Shown: positions 1 through 5,360 of the stretch, one piece after another
Layout of the letters: the number at the start of each line of letters is the position of its first letter
Numbering within the stretch: position 1 is the stretch's first letter
DNA from: Gammaproteobacteria bacterium
GTDB taxonomy: Bacteria > Pseudomonadota > Gammaproteobacteria > UBA9214
Direction: 5' to 3'
Length of the DNA stretch: 5,360 nucleotides
NCBI GenBank assembly: GCA_030599705.1
Contig: JAUVNM010000148.1
Location: 1 to 5,360, forward strand
Translations under genes and position numbers: made by a program
Notes under the pieces: generated by a model
Databases searched by the model: none
The model's input: the letters and a program-made list of their open reading frames with translations, nothing else
Told to the model about the DNA's origin: nothing

Positions 1-235
1 CTCGCAGCACTTCTGTGAAACCTGCAACCGTGTCCGGCTGGCGGTCGATGGCACCCTGTACCTGTGTCTCGGGCAGGAACACAAATTCGAATTCCGTCCG
101 TTGCTGCGTGCCGGTATCAGCGATGCCGAGCTGCTGGACACGGTGCAGCATGCTATCACTCTGAAGCCGGAACGCCATGAATTCCGCGAGCGGCCGCAGC
201 AGATCGTCCGCTTCATGTCACAAACCGGTGGCTGA
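1..235 (+). CDS. moaA: GTP 3',8-cyclase MoaA, C-terminal fragment (5' end outside window)
   Basis: Open from the window edge (first full codon at 2) to TGA at 233-235, giving 77 residues. MoaA is the cytoplasmic radical-SAM enzyme that converts GTP to 3',8-cyclo-GTP, the first step of molybdenum cofactor synthesis. The visible part holds the signature of the second, C-terminal 4Fe-4S cluster that binds GTP: FCETCNRVRL followed by LCL, with cysteine spacing C-x2-C-x13-C. The arginines of NRVR match those known in the family to contact the GTP triphosphate. The protein ends in MSQTGG; a C-terminal Gly-Gly tail is characteristic of MoaA and needed for activity in studied members. The N-terminal radical-SAM CxxxCxxC part lies upstream of the window. 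The stop is 8 bases before moaD, so the genes are probably co-transcribed. Identification is very secure from motif and context. Confidence 0.96.
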   Translation, partial: SQHFCETCNRVRLAVDGTLYLCLGQEHKFEFRPLLRAGISDAELLDTVQHAITLKPERHEFRERPQQIVRFMSQTGG

Positions 236-243
236 GACAGCCC

Positions 244-495
244 ATGGTCCAGCTACGCTACTTTGCCAGCCTGCGTGAAACCCTCGGCGTTGCGGACGAG
301 CAGGTTGACCTGCCTGACGGTATTGCCGATCTCCCGGCACTGACCGGCTGGCTACAGGAGCGCAACGACACCTGGCGCACGGCACTTGGCGACCCGCACC
401 TGCACGTGGCCATCAACCAGGCAATCGTCAAGCCGGACTGTCCGGTGAGTGACGGTGATGAAGTGGCCTGGTTCCCGCCGGTAACCGGGGGCTGA
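244..495 (+). CDS. moaD: Molybdopterin synthase sulfur-carrier (small) subunit MoaD
   Basis: 83 residues, the normal length for MoaD, a ubiquitin-like beta-grasp protein. It opens with VQLRYFASLRE, the usual first strand and helix of the family, has VAINQ in the middle, and ends with DGDEVAWFPPVTGG. The C-terminal Gly-Gly is the part adenylated by MoeB and converted to a thiocarboxylate, which donates sulfur to cyclic pyranopterin monophosphate in the MoaE active site. The ATG at 244 is preferred because it gives a standard N-terminus and lies just 8 bases after the moaA stop. No strong ribosome binding site is seen (GAGACAG lies upstream), which suggests translation coupled to moaA. moaE starts 2 bases after its stop. 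Function is inferred from family features and from operon position between moaA and moaE. Confidence 0.95.
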   Translation: MVQLRYFASLRETLGVADEQVDLPDGIADLPALTGWLQERNDTWRTALGDPHLHVAINQAIVKPDCPVSDGDEVAWFPPVTGG

Positions 496-497
496 GA

Positions 498-926
498 ATG
501 ATCTGCGTACAAACAGACGACTTCGATCCGGGTGCAGAACTCGAACAACTGCACAGTGACAATAGCGGCACGGCCGGCGCCGTGGTCAGCTTCACTGGCC
601 TGGTACGCGACCTGAACGAGGGTAACGCCATCCGGCAAATGACTCTGGAACACTACCCCGGCATGACCGAGAAAGCGCTGGCTGTAATTGAGCAGGAGGC
701 ATGCGAACGCTGGTCACTGACAGCCACATTGATCATTCACCGCATCGGCCCGCTGGCGCCCGGTGACCGTATCGTGTTCGTGGCCGCGGCCAGCGCGCAC
801 CGCAAGGAGGCCTTCCGCGCCTGCGAGTTCATGATCGACACGCTGAAAACCGACGCACCGTTCTGGAAGAAGGAAACCACCGACAGCGAAGCCCGCTGGG
901 TCTCTGCACCGCCTGCCGCCGGTTAG
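498..926 (+). CDS. moaE: Molybdopterin synthase catalytic (large) subunit MoaE
   Basis: 142 residues, close to the roughly 150 of Escherichia coli MoaE. It forms a heterotetramer with MoaD and transfers sulfur to cyclic pyranopterin monophosphate, giving molybdopterin in the cytoplasm. Family landmarks are all present: SFTGLVR with Arg37, the SAHRKEAF box with His101 and Arg102, and LKTDAPFWKKE with Lys117 and Lys124. These line up with E. coli Arg39, His103/Arg104, Lys119 and Lys126 at a constant offset of two, so the active site looks intact. The ATG lies 2 bases after the moaD stop, with GGGGGCTGAGA just upstream overlapping the end of moaD, so coupled translation is likely. It is the last gene before a strong terminator. 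Confidence 0.96.
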   Translation: MICVQTDDFDPGAELEQLHSDNSGTAGAVVSFTGLVRDLNEGNAIRQMTLEHYPGMTEKALAVIEQEACERWSLTATLIIHRIGPLAPGDRIVFVAAASAHRKEAFRACEFMIDTLKTDAPFWKKETTDSEARWVSAPPAAG

Positions 927-983
927 ATTATTATCCGGAAGGCACGAAACCGGCTATTTACATAATGCAGGGAGGTATGGCGC

Positions 984-1017
984 AAAAAAAAACGGCGACC
1001 CTCCGGTCGCCGTTTTA
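984..1017. terminator. Bidirectional intrinsic terminator between moaE and the convergent PEP-CTERM gene
   Basis: A perfect 12-bp stem (989-1000 pairing with 1005-1016) closes on a 4-base loop, CTCC. The G+C-rich core is CGGCGACC/GGTCGCCG. On the + strand it ends in TTTT followed by A, enough for a moderate terminator 60-90 bases after moaE. On the - strand the nine A residues at 984-992 become a run of nine T after the stem, a stronger terminator for the gene ending at 1053. Serving both converging transcription units is inferred from this geometry. Confidence 0.9.
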
Positions 1018-1052
1018 GTATGAACAAATTAAGTGCAATTATACTTTCTTGC

Positions 1053-1763
1053 TCAGCCGTGTCTCCGGCGCTTGAAAGCGAATGCGATCCTAAACCCGAA
1101 TAGACCAATTCCTAACAAAGCGAGAACAGACGGTTCGGGCACAGCATGCTCTTCATATTCGTATTTAACAAAAAGCTCTCCAGCCCACGTTGGAGATGCC
1201 TCCTGAACACATTCTTCCCCATAGCATCTCAAAAGGTTTGCCTCTATTGTATGCGTTAACATAAATTCCAGTGGATCTGTCCCTGTGAAATCGTAGAGGT
1301 GCGGGTTGAATATTTGATTAAACGAACCATACTTAATATCTTTATAATCGCACGCAAACTCTCCGTCACAGGATGTTTCAACGCTTGCTGTTTCTGAGAC
1401 GGGCGACATATCAGGATCCATCAAATCGACCCTCATATCAATTTCGGACCATCCGGAGGCGGCGGCTGGACCCAGGTAGTTACCGGCTTCGCTTTCTCCA
1501 AGGAGATCCCAGTGACTCGTCCAACCGAATGTCACATCAGTGAGCCAGCCGAGCGATGGATCAAATCCAGGCAGGTACTTGACCTCTGAAGTAGTCTTTT
1601 TTTCCGGACTTTCCCCTGCTGTTACATCAAATACAGGAAAATCCTTAAAAGAGAAACCCACAGAGTAATCCACATAGTCGTGAATCATCATCGCTTGTGC
1701 GGGAGCGGCTGTAATACTCGTAGCTACAAGCCAGATACCGATCAAAGCATGCCGCATTTTCAT
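1053..1763 (-). CDS. Secreted PEP-CTERM sorting-domain protein, choice-of-anchor E-like
   Basis: 236 residues. The N-terminus is a clear Sec signal peptide: MKMRH, a hydrophobic stretch to about residue 20, and a likely cleavage after AQA (22-24). The C-terminus is a textbook PEP-CTERM sorting signal: VPEP at 208-211, a hydrophobic segment at about 212-230 containing LALLGIGLFGF, then KRRR at 231-234. In known systems such tails are recognised and cut by an exosortase in the inner membrane, and the protein is released to the surface or exopolysaccharide matrix. The body has the stretch LPGFDPSLGWLTDVTF (64-79) and a late FTGTDPLEF (159-167), resembling the choice-of-anchor E domain often paired with PEP-CTERM tails. 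Four cysteines (132, 138, 180, 185) form two close pairs and could make disulfides. The start ATG has AGAGAAATGAC upstream, a weak ribosome binding site. The gene is visibly AT-richer than its neighbours. Its exact role is unknown; no exosortase gene lies in this window. Confidence 0.9.
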   Translation of the reverse strand: MKMRHALIGIWLVATSITAAPAQAMMIHDYVDYSVGFSFKDFPVFDVTAGESPEKKTTSEVKYLPGFDPSLGWLTDVTFGWTSHWDLLGESEAGNYLGPAAASGWSEIDMRVDLMDPDMSPVSETASVETSCDGEFACDYKDIKYGSFNQIFNPHLYDFTGTDPLEFMLTHTIEANLLRCYGEECVQEASPTWAGELFVKYEYEEHAVPEPSVLALLGIGLFGFRIAFAFKRRRHG

Positions 1764-1781
1764 GTCATTTCTCTAACAACA

Positions 1782-1800
1782 GGACAATAAATTATTGCCC
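1782..1800. promoter_or_regulatory. 19-bp imperfect palindrome upstream of the PEP-CTERM start, possible operator
   Basis: GGACAATAA - A - TTATTGCCC pairs at 8 of 9 positions around a central A at 1791. It lies 19-37 bases upstream of the PEP-CTERM start codon, where a regulator could overlap the promoter or the start of the transcript. I do not recognise it as the site of a named regulator. AT-rich DNA often yields such palindromes by chance, so the regulatory role is only an inference. Confidence 0.25.
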
Positions 1801-1852
1801 TATCTGTATCGTGCGCATTGAAATATTCTTGAACGCTACCAATGGCAGAATC

Positions 1853-1881
1853 AGCCTGGTCTTGTTAGGGAAACACAGGCT
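1853..1881. other. Weak hairpin in the PEP-CTERM leader region
   Basis: AGCCTG (1853-1858) pairs with CAGGCT (1876-1881). Inside it TGTT (1863-1866) can pair with AACA (1872-1875), leaving a 4-base bulge on one side and a short loop. No T-run follows on either strand, so it is not a typical terminator. It may be a structured leader element or chance. Confidence 0.2.
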
Positions 1882-2010
1882 CATAGTTGTCTGGCGCACT
1901 ATAAATAGAATAATTACAACAAGATATGAGCGTCACTGCCGCTACGGAGCAATCTGTATATAGTCGGATGCTGATCTATAAACCGGTACGTGGTCGGGCA
2001 GGATCCCGTA

Positions 2011-5000
2011 TTACTTGTCCATCCAGGAAACCAGTTCCCTGACTGTCTGGGTACCGAACTTGAAGCGGAATTTCGCATAGGGACCCTTGGCCGTGTAGTC
2101 GGCAGAGGAAAAGTCATCATCCTCGAATCCCGTAAAGTTATAACCGACGCTGAGCCAGACATTGCGGAACAGGTTCATTCCCACAGACGGGCCGGCTGAA
2201 TAACGGTAAACATTGCTGTTAGTGCTGTGCAGAATACTGCCGTGGATACCGGCATCCCAGCGGGCATTTATGTCATGCCGGTATTCGGCGCCAAGAACCT
2301 GGGTAATGCCGTTATAGTCCTTGCCCTCGATGGTGACATTTGCATATTTGATACCGTGATGCACGGCCACCTGGTTACGACGGTCGTACAGATAATTCAG
2401 GTTAAGGTTGTTGACGATCTTCCTGTTGCGAATGGATGCAAAGCTTTCATGAGTATCCTCGAAGTTCAGATCCAGCCGGTCCAGCACGATCCAGTGGCTG
2501 GCTACCGGACGGTAGGCCAGCGAGAAACGCACATCGGCAGACGTGGTGTCATTGCTGGAACTCGAATCGGTGTCAAACAATTGAGCAGCCATGGACAGGC
2601 CCATCCCCGGTGTATGCTGGCGGTACAGGCCGAGAAACAGGCCGCGCTGGTTCTCCTGATCACTGTTTCGGTATTCAACCCGTGATGTTGCGGACCAGAG
2701 CTCCTTTGTATAGCTGCTGCCGAGAAATACGGCATTAAAATCACCGTCCACGCTGCCTGAACTGAGCGGCACATCGGCATTGAAAGGAGTCAATCCGGAA
2801 TCATTCAGCGTCTGCGAGCGGTCGATGCCGAAATCAATCAGTAAATGCTCGTTGACCTGGAAACCCTGCGTCAGACCAAGGTTCGAAAACAGGCGCAGAC
2901 CGTTTTCAGTGGCCTGCTGTTCCAGCGACGAATTAATGCTCGCCATGTGCCAGGGTGTACTGCGGAAACCGACACGGGTCGTGTTGCTGTCATACTCTTC
3001 ACCGCTGGTAAATTCCTGTTCGGCAAACAGCTCGACATTCTCATGCAGACGGTAGTCACCGCCAACAATGTAACGCGTCGGGTAATCGACATTCTCGTCA
3101 TTACCCAGTGCAAGCTCGGTACCGGTATGCAGGTTCAGACGATTGTCCAGGAAAGCGCGGCTGGCATTCGCCGTCAGCAGAGTGGATTTATTCGTCTCGC
3201 CATTACCCAGGCGGTCCTTTGCCCAGGCCAGTCCGGTGGACATGACATAATCCGCGTGATGGTATTCAACACCGGTCGTGACGACATCGCGTTTCGTATT
3301 GGTTGTCAGTACTTCATCGTGATAGGCCTCGCCATTGAGATAAAGATTGTCAGTCGCCAGATAACGGGCATCGACACCGTACCTCTTGGTGCCGGAATCA
3401 CTGTTGTTCTGCTGGCCCAGCCCGAAGTCCTCTTCCTGCTTGCGGTAATACAGCCGGGCATCGGTGCGCTCGCTATTATGATAAGCCTCGGCCAGCCAGG
3501 CCTTTCCGGTAGTGTCCGTACCGCCGGTTTTGGTATTGCTGCCAGCAATTTCCGCGCGCAATTCCGTGTTGTCGGTGATGTTGAAGCGCAGGTCGCCGCC
3601 AGCCAGATCGCCACCGGTCCCGATATCGCCCTGGTGGATAGCGGTTGCACCGATCTCGAGACGGTCATCCATAAATTTGACATAACCGCGGCCGCCTCCG
3701 GTGGTCTTCTTGCCGTCGGCGCCGGTCACCTCGTAATCGGCGACGATATAGATCGGGTTAAAGTTGCTGTCCTTGCTCGGTACCGGCTGTTTGAAAAACA
3801 GCGTGCCTTTCTGTATGTCGATGTTGTAATCGATAAATCGGGTCAGTTCGCGCTTCTCCAGGATGTGCTGCGACTGGAAACGGTCGCGGGTCTCGATCGA
3901 TACCTTGTCGCTGTTGATGACCACATTATCTTCCGACAGGTGATACAGGCCGGAGGTGCCATTGCCCAGTATTTCGTCGCGCACGAATTGCTGGTCGATT
4001 TCCGCCGCAAAGGCATTGGCGCCAAAACGTTCGCCTTCGTATTCCGTCTTGAGCCCTGTCATGCTGCGGCTGTAGCGTGACAACTCGGTCACTGTCAGTT
4101 CGGTATTGAAATCACCGTACATCGCGTAGAACTGTTCGCGCTCCAGGCGCACATAGAGCTGGTCGGAGCTGGCTGCATCAAAATATTGTTCAGTCGCATC
4201 GCCGTAGAGTGTGTAGTACTTGTCCGGGTTGATGGTCTGGAACAGGCTGTTCTGGTCAGCGGACGCGTCCGTCTGGTTCTCGGAGTCATAGGCCAGCGTC
4301 AGCAGAAATTCACCCTTGATGCGTCCCTTCGCATAAAAGGCCAGCCGGTCGTCCTGGTAGTAATGCTCATCCGTATTACTGTCATCCAGCGCCGCCTGGT
4401 TACCCGATATGCTGTTATAACCGGCCGTACCCTCGGCCAGGCCGACCAGGATCCAGTCACGCGCCGTGCCTTGCAGCCACACGGTAACTTCCTGTTCCTG
4501 CCTTTTGGTGATGGCTGCGAGCCGCTTGATGGACGGTATCCGCGCCGGATTGTCATCGAACTTGAATACCAGCGTTGCCTTGCCGGACTGTGTGGTCGGC
4601 TCGATCCCGATCAGTGCGACCCCGTCATTATCGATGCGATACGTGGTCTCTCCCAGCGCCGGTCCGGACAACGGCTGTTTCCTGATGGCATCGACAGTCT
4701 GTGTTGCGGTATACGGCGGGTTCAGCCGGTACTTGCCAATGACTCCCTTGCGCACCGGTTTGCCCCAGCGATCATAAAACCGGACCGCGACGACAACCGG
4801 CGACATACCGTTTGCCTGCAGCTGCGAGTATTGCTCGACGAATTCCGCTTTTACCGGCATCCCGGAATAATGGATGACCTGCGACCGGGTAGCGGTCACG
4901 GCGCCTGCCTTATCGTAGGCCGTCACCTCAAACAGGTTATCGCCAACTTCGACGTCGACACCGCTCCAGCGGGTAATCGAACTCGTCTTGTCGGTACTGC

Positions 5001-5208
5001 GCGTGATGCCGTCGAAATTGACAGCGTCGACAGGCTGGCCATTGAGTACCAGTTCCAGCCGGTTATCAGCATCATGCTTGATTGCGATCCGGATCGAGGG
5101 AATCTCCGGTATATAATCCGCAGCAGGCGCCAGCCATTCCAGTCCCGGTGCTGCCGTATCCAGCCAGTTCCTGTCGTAGCTAACTGTCTCGTTGGCGGGT
5201 GGCAGCAC
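2011..5208 (-). CDS. C-terminal part of a giant OmpA-associated outer-membrane beta-barrel protein (N-terminus separated by an apparent inversion)
   Basis: 1065 residues from a GTG at 5208 to TAA at 2011-2013. Residues 1-115 (LPPANETVSYDRNWL, IPSIRIAIKH, LVLNGQPV, WSGVDVEVGDN) and about 116-245 (PVKAEFVEQYSQL, VAVRFYDRWGKPVRKGV, NPPY) look like periplasmic Ig-like beta domains. From WILVGLAEG (252) to the end it is rich in alternating hydrophobic/polar strands and aromatic residues, as in a large outer-membrane beta-barrel. FIDYNIDIQKGTLFFKQPVPS at about 458-478 followed by NPIYIVADYEV is a recurring motif of this family. It ends with YNFTGFEDDDFSSADYTAKGPYAKFRFKF, a typical last-strand region, plus a short tail. 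The family normally has a signal peptide and an OmpA-type domain before residue 1. Here neither is present in frame, and TAG at 5215-5217 lies three codons before the GTG. The GTG has only AGAAGA as a possible ribosome site. As it stands, the protein could not be exported, so this is probably a cut gene or the OFF form of an invertible one. Substrate and role are unknown. Confidence 0.8.
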   Translation of the reverse strand: MLPPANETVSYDRNWLDTAAPGLEWLAPAADYIPEIPSIRIAIKHDADNRLELVLNGQPVDAVNFDGITRSTDKTSSITRWSGVDVEVGDNLFEVTAYDKAGAVTATRSQVIHYSGMPVKAEFVEQYSQLQANGMSPVVVAVRFYDRWGKPVRKGVIGKYRLNPPYTATQTVDAIRKQPLSGPALGETTYRIDNDGVALIGIEPTTQSGKATLVFKFDDNPARIPSIKRLAAITKRQEQEVTVWLQGTARDWILVGLAEGTAGYNSISGNQAALDDSNTDEHYYQDDRLAFYAKGRIKGEFLLTLAYDSENQTDASADQNSLFQTINPDKYYTLYGDATEQYFDAASSDQLYVRLEREQFYAMYGDFNTELTVTELSRYSRSMTGLKTEYEGERFGANAFAAEIDQQFVRDEILGNGTSGLYHLSEDNVVINSDKVSIETRDRFQSQHILEKRELTRFIDYNIDIQKGTLFFKQPVPSKDSNFNPIYIVADYEVTGADGKKTTGGGRGYVKFMDDRLEIGATAIHQGDIGTGGDLAGGDLRFNITDNTELRAEIAGSNTKTGGTDTTGKAWLAEAYHNSERTDARLYYRKQEEDFGLGQQNNSDSGTKRYGVDARYLATDNLYLNGEAYHDEVLTTNTKRDVVTTGVEYHHADYVMSTGLAWAKDRLGNGETNKSTLLTANASRAFLDNRLNLHTGTELALGNDENVDYPTRYIVGGDYRLHENVELFAEQEFTSGEEYDSNTTRVGFRSTPWHMASINSSLEQQATENGLRLFSNLGLTQGFQVNEHLLIDFGIDRSQTLNDSGLTPFNADVPLSSGSVDGDFNAVFLGSSYTKELWSATSRVEYRNSDQENQRGLFLGLYRQHTPGMGLSMAAQLFDTDSSSSNDTTSADVRFSLAYRPVASHWIVLDRLDLNFEDTHESFASIRNRKIVNNLNLNYLYDRRNQVAVHHGIKYANVTIEGKDYNGITQVLGAEYRHDINARWDAGIHGSILHSTNSNVYRYSAGPSVGMNLFRNVWLSVGYNFTGFEDDDFSSADYTAKGPYAKFRFKFGTQTVRELVSWMDK

Positions 5209-5223
5209 TGTCTTCTACTGCTG
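5203..5223. repeat. Imperfect inverted repeat at the inversion junction (7-bp arms, 7-bp spacer)
   Basis: CAGCACT at 5203-5209 faces ACTGCTG at 5217-5223, six of seven positions complementary, around the spacer GTCTTCT. It sits exactly between the end of recognisable similarity of the - strand beta-barrel gene (GTG at 5208) and the start of the + strand OmpA tail (5224). The layout resembles a recombinase core site, but an imperfect 7-bp arm is short enough to occur by chance. It may equally be microhomology used in a rearrangement or an amplification chimera. Confidence 0.35.
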
Positions 5224-5360
5224 ATCGCTGACAACAGTACGGATGCCGGGCGCGCGCATAATCGCCGCGCTGAACTGGTCATTACCATTTCTGAAGAGCG
5301 GCAGGATGCAATCCTGGAGACGGGCCGTGATGACAGCGGCATGCAGACGTTGACGATCAG
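5224..5360 (+). pseudogene. Inverted fragment encoding the end of an OmpA-type peptidoglycan-binding domain (runs off window)
   Basis: The + strand frame from 5224 reads IADNSTDAGRAHNRRAELVI and then TISEERQDAILETGRDDSGMQTLTI to the window end, without a stop. The first 20 residues match the C-terminal signature of OmpA-like domains (Pfam OmpA family), where ADN-T--GRA-NRRVE-V- includes the Asp and Arg that contact diaminopimelate in peptidoglycan. Upstream of 5224 there is no start codon with a ribosome site and none of the rest of the domain. That sequence is the antisense of the beta-barrel gene start. In homologous giant proteins this OmpA tail and an acidic linker come just before the LPPAN-DR-WL segment, on the same strand. 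The fragment is therefore best explained as an internal piece of the same gene turned around. Its codons share boundaries with those of the - strand frame. The fragment's right end, and the expected OmpA N-terminal half, lie beyond the window. Confidence 0.7.

Larger units (their letters stand above)
1764..2010. other. AT-rich intergenic region upstream of the PEP-CTERM gene
   Basis: About 247 bases separate the stop of the large outer-membrane gene (2011) from the start of the PEP-CTERM gene (1763), both read on the - strand. I see no convincing open reading frame here. There is no hairpin with a T-run just after the large gene, so readthrough from it cannot be excluded. The AT-richness and length suggest that the PEP-CTERM promoter lies here. 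On the - strand a TATAGT hexamer near 1900 and TA-rich stretches near 1790 are possible -10 elements, but none has a good -35 at standard spacing. Confidence 0.45.

Noticed and set aside
258..653. - strand frame antisense to moaD and moaE
   Set aside because: It is a shadow of two securely identified genes, with no start signal or domain.
971..1018. A 13-codon frame starting ATG at 977 right after GGAGGT and running through the hairpin
   Set aside because: The GGAGGT touches the ATG with no spacing, which is poor for initiation, and the codons are simply the terminator stem and A-run.
1985..2010. Possible terminator just after the barrel gene (CGGG/CCCG stem)
   Set aside because: The stem is only 4 bp and no T-run follows on the - strand.
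2845..4080. A 411-codon open frame on the + strand
   Set aside because: It lies wholly antisense to the barrel gene, has no recognisable domain, and its composition is what the complement of GC-rich coding DNA yields. The - strand frame has clear family motifs.
4923..5342. A 139-codon - strand frame crossing the junction and overlapping the barrel gene start
   Set aside because: It is rich in Ser/Arg/Cys, as expected from an out-of-frame reading, and matches nothing I know. The overlapping barrel frame and the + strand OmpA signature explain the same DNA better.
1..5360. CRISPR array, tRNA or rRNA gene, transposase or insertion-sequence ends
   Set aside because: I found no regularly spaced direct repeats, no cloverleaf or rRNA-like stretches, and no transposase motifs. 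The only rearrangement signal is the junction near 5209-5223.

Overview
The window looks like chromosomal DNA from a gammaproteobacterium, or a close proteobacterial relative. The evidence is a moaA-moaD-moaE molybdopterin cluster, a PEP-CTERM (exosortase-sorted) exported protein, and a very large OmpA-associated outer-membrane beta-barrel protein of a kind found in Gram-negative bacteria. No genus can be assigned from the sequence alone.

Left part (1-926, + strand): the 3' end of moaA, then moaD and moaE with gaps of 8 and 2 bases. This is a tight operon for molybdenum cofactor synthesis. MoaA starts the pathway by rearranging GTP. MoaD and MoaE form molybdopterin synthase, which adds the dithiolene sulfurs. 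A near-perfect 12-bp hairpin with A and T tracts on its two sides (about 984-1017) ends this operon and can also end the convergent gene from the right.

Middle part (1053-2010, - strand): an AT-richer gene for a secreted PEP-CTERM protein with a choice-of-anchor-E-like body, preceded by about 250 bases of AT-rich intergenic DNA. That DNA holds a 19-bp imperfect palindrome and a weak hairpin.

Right part (2011-5360): a 1065-residue reading frame on the - strand that reads as the C-terminal part of a giant surface protein: periplasmic beta-rich domains followed by a long outer-membrane beta-barrel. It has no signal peptide, and an in-frame stop lies three codons upstream of its GTG. In relatives as I know them, an OmpA-type peptidoglycan-binding domain precedes this region in the same polypeptide. 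Here the tail of such an OmpA domain (the GRA-NRR-ELVI signature) is present directly next to the gene start but in the OPPOSITE orientation, on the + strand from 5224 to the window end. The simplest reading is that a DNA segment inside one large gene is inverted, with the left breakpoint between about 5209 and 5223. An imperfect 7-7-7 inverted repeat sits exactly on that junction. It could be a phase-variable invertible segment, a fixed inactivating inversion, or an amplification or assembly chimera. This is the most interesting item in the window.
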